Position numbers and translations under genes: made by a program. Positions 5,576 to 6,651 of a stretch of DNA of 6,651 bases are shown here, piece by piece (position 1 is the stretch's first letter; each line of letters opens with the position of its first letter). Under the pieces are notes generated by a model. That model saw only the letters and a list, made by a program, of their open reading frames with translations. It was not told the DNA's origin and searched no databases. This DNA is from Oscillospiraceae bacterium UBA6370 (GTDB lineage Bacteria > Bacillota > Clostridia > Oscillospirales > Oscillospiraceae): positions 1 through 6,651 of the forward strand of contig DJRC01000047.1 in NCBI GenBank assembly GCA_002437735.1, in the 5' to 3' direction.

Positions 5576-6154
5576 TCACCCCCTCCAGACCCGCGCGAGC
5601 AGCTTTGCCGCGGCAAGCCCCGCGAGGACCGAGAGCAGGGAGGAGGTCCAGACGGCGGGCAGAATATCGAACGGATCGGCGCTGCCGAGCGCGCTGCGCA
5701 CACCGGCGACGGTCGTCGGCAGCAGCTGGATGGACGCGGAGTTGAGCACAACGAGCAGGCACAGCTCATGCGACGCCGTACCGCCGCAGCCCTGCGCCAT
5801 GCGCCGCGCAGCGCGGATGCCAAGCGGCGTCGCCGCGTTGCCGAGTCCGAGCAGGTTGGCGGAAAGGTTGGCGGAGATGGCGGCGAGCGTTTCCTCGTCG
5901 TGGCTGGCGTTGGGAAACAGCCGCCGCAGCAGCGGACGGAACAACCGCGCGAGCGCGGCGGAGAGTCCGCATTGGTCCATGACCTCCATCACGCCGGTCC
6001 AGAGACCCATGATGCCTGCCATTGCCACGCAAAGCTCCACTGCGGCGGTCGCGCCCTCCAGTGCGGCGTTTCCGAGCGCACCGACGCTTCCAGTCAGCAC
6101 ACCGAACACCAGCGAGACCGCCACCATCCCGGTCCAGAGCCATGCCATCGCCAT
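5576..6154 (-). CDS. spmA: Spore maturation protein A
   Basis: This is a multi-pass membrane protein of 192 residues, the partner of SpmB in spore core dehydration. The clearest family signature is NLSANLLGLGNAATPLGIRA (96-115). Also seen are FRPLLRRLFP (72-81), LNSASIQLLPTTVAGVR (137-153) and membrane helices at about 3-22, 37-56, 132-150 and 166-186. The start at 6154 is chosen because GGGAGGGGG lies upstream at a proper distance, across an AATTTTTT spacer; ATG at 6148 is a second possibility. A longer frame to 6238 has no ribosome binding site and would overlap the candidate promoter. In Bacillus subtilis a penicillin-binding protein gene (dacB) precedes the pair. Here the upstream neighbour is the divergent S10 operon leader, so dacB is not linked. 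Confidence 0.94.
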   Translation of the reverse strand: MAMAWLWTGMVAVSLVFGVLTGSVGALGNAALEGATAAVELCVAMAGIMGLWTGVMEVMDQCGLSAALARLFRPLLRRLFPNASHDEETLAAISANLSANLLGLGNAATPLGIRAARRMAQGCGGTASHELCLLVVLNSASIQLLPTTVAGVRSALGSADPFDILPAVWTSSLLSVLAGLAAAKLLARVWRG

Positions 6155-6188
6155 AAAAAATTCCCCCTCCCGAAGCCGGTTTCGGCCT

Positions 6189-6218
6189 ATTCTATGCCTG
6201 CACGGCGGGAAAGTATGC
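6189..6218 (-). promoter_or_regulatory. Candidate sigma-E-type promoter of spmA-spmB
   Basis: On the minus strand GCATACT (6212-6218) and CATAGAAT (6189-6196) are separated by 15 bases. This resembles the mother-cell sigma-E pattern, an ATA-containing -35 with CATAnnAT at -10. The predicted start leaves about 27 bases before spmA. No good vegetative promoter points left here. The match is judged by eye and is only moderate. Confidence 0.4.
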
Positions 6219-6278
6219 CCATAGGGCGAAACAGCCAAAATTTCTTTTCGGTTTTCTCAAAAAAATTCAAAAAGATAC

Positions 6279-6307
6279 TTGACATTGCCGCCCGTATCTT
6301 GTATGAT
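6279..6307 (+). promoter_or_regulatory. Promoter of the S10 ribosomal protein operon
   Basis: TTGACA (6279-6284, perfect consensus) and TATGAT (6302-6307) are separated by exactly 17 bases. The transcript should begin near 6314, about 290 bases before rpsJ. A strong promoter is expected for ribosomal protein genes. Confidence 0.9.
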
Positions 6308-6313
6308 AGGCAG

Positions 6314-6604
6314 GTCCGCGAGTGGGAGTATCCTGCCCAAACGCGCACAAAACTGCGATGAACCGGGAGATTGCTCAGCTTGTTCTGAGGTAACTTCCGG
6401 GGAGTATGTCCGAGAATCGGGCGGCTGAGATGAGTATCTGTACGTTGCGTAGATCGCTGCGCCATGTGTGGACCGGCCGTTTATTCGTGCCGGTTTTCTT
6501 ATGAGCCGGAATGATACGCACGGATAAGCGTATAAGAAAAAATCTCACCGTACGGCTTCGACAACCAGTGAAAAAACCGTACAACAATGAAGGAGAAACC
6601 GAAA
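6314..6604 (+). promoter_or_regulatory. Structured leader of the S10 operon, candidate cis-regulatory RNA
   Basis: About 290 transcribed bases precede rpsJ with no convincing gene. Visible structure includes a long hairpin at 6363-6400 (CCGGGAG...CTTCCGG outside and CTCAG...CTGAG inside, with single-base bulges), a small one at 6410-6420 (CCGA-GAA-TCGG), one at 6436-6454 (TACG-TTG-CGTA plus ATC/GAT), the terminator-like hairpin at 6472-6500, and a perfect stem ATACGC/GCGTAT at 6514-6533. GTACGG (6550-6555) can pair with CCGTAC (6577-6582) just before the ribosome binding site. TTCCGG (6395-6400) is also complementary to CCGGAA (6506-6511), which flanks the terminator and could give an alternative fold. 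S10 leaders in gammaproteobacteria are controlled by protein L4; whether that applies here is unknown. Confidence 0.6.
6472..6500 (+). terminator. Candidate attenuator terminator inside the S10 leader
   Basis: ACCGGC (6472-6477) pairs with GCCGGT (6489-6494) around an 11-base loop and is followed by TTTTCTT. It lies about 160 bases into the transcript and 105 bases before rpsJ. Premature stopping here could limit operon expression. The stem is short, so strength is uncertain. Confidence 0.5.
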
Positions 6605-6651
6605 ATGGCAAAAGAAATGATTCGCATTCGCCTCAAGGCCTATGACCATCA
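6605..6651 (+). CDS. rpsJ: 30S ribosomal protein S10, first 15 codons (runs off right edge)
   Basis: The visible start MAKEMIRIRLKAYDH is the typical N-terminus of ribosomal protein S10, a component of the small-subunit head that also takes part in transcription antitermination with NusB in bacteria studied. AAGGAG (6590-6595) lies nine bases before the ATG. In nearly all bacteria this gene opens the S10 operon (followed by rplC, rplD and so on), which would lie to the right of the window. The strong promoter and long leader fit that position. Only 47 bases are present, but the match is distinctive. Confidence 0.92.
   Translation, partial: MAKEMIRIRLKAYDH

Noticed and set aside
5528..6361. 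A 277-codon plus-strand frame over spmA
   Set aside because: It is antisense to spmA and continues through the spmA promoter region and the S10 promoter; its composition is Arg/Gly/Gln-rich, typical of shadow frames.

Overview
The window looks like a GC-rich stretch of a chromosome from a spore-forming Clostridia lineage, probably Oscillospiraceae or a close relative. This is inferred from the high-GC codon usage, clear AAAGGAG-type ribosome binding sites, consensus vegetative promoters and a spmA-spmB pair. The species cannot be named from the sequence alone.

Layout, left to right. (1) Positions 1-1286, minus strand: a two-gene unit transcribed right to left. The first gene is an L-2-hydroxyacid dehydrogenase that resembles L-2-hydroxyisocaproate dehydrogenases more than standard lactate dehydrogenases. 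The second is a branched-chain aminotransferase (ilvE) whose first 103 codons are in the window. Together they could interconvert leucine, 2-ketoisocaproate and 2-hydroxyisocaproate. (2) Positions 1287-1688: a long leader in front of that unit. It has its own strong promoter, a small ORF with a good Shine-Dalgarno, and three hairpins, the last of which looks like an intrinsic terminator. This is the least explained part of the window. (3) Positions 1781-2436, minus strand: an unrecognised 195-residue protein with a near-perfect promoter. (4) Positions 2502-4350, plus strand: argS with its own promoter, divergent from gene (3). (5) Positions 4374-4980: a terminator, a possible 20-codon C-terminal remnant of a lost gene, and an AT-rich 132-codon orphan gene. 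The orphan's composition is very different from its neighbours, which suggests horizontal acquisition. (6) Positions 5001-6218, minus strand: the sporulation genes spmA and spmB, translationally coupled, with a shared terminator and a possible sigma-E-type promoter. (7) Positions 6279-6651, plus strand: a consensus promoter and a structured leader of about 290 nt containing a terminator-like hairpin. It leads into the first 15 codons of rpsJ, the usual first gene of the S10 ribosomal protein operon.

Most of the genes are ordinary core functions. The parts worth a second look are the small-ORF leader of the dehydrogenase-aminotransferase unit, the S10 leader with its candidate attenuator, and the AT-rich island next to argS. 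I see no CRISPR array, transposase, tRNA or rRNA.
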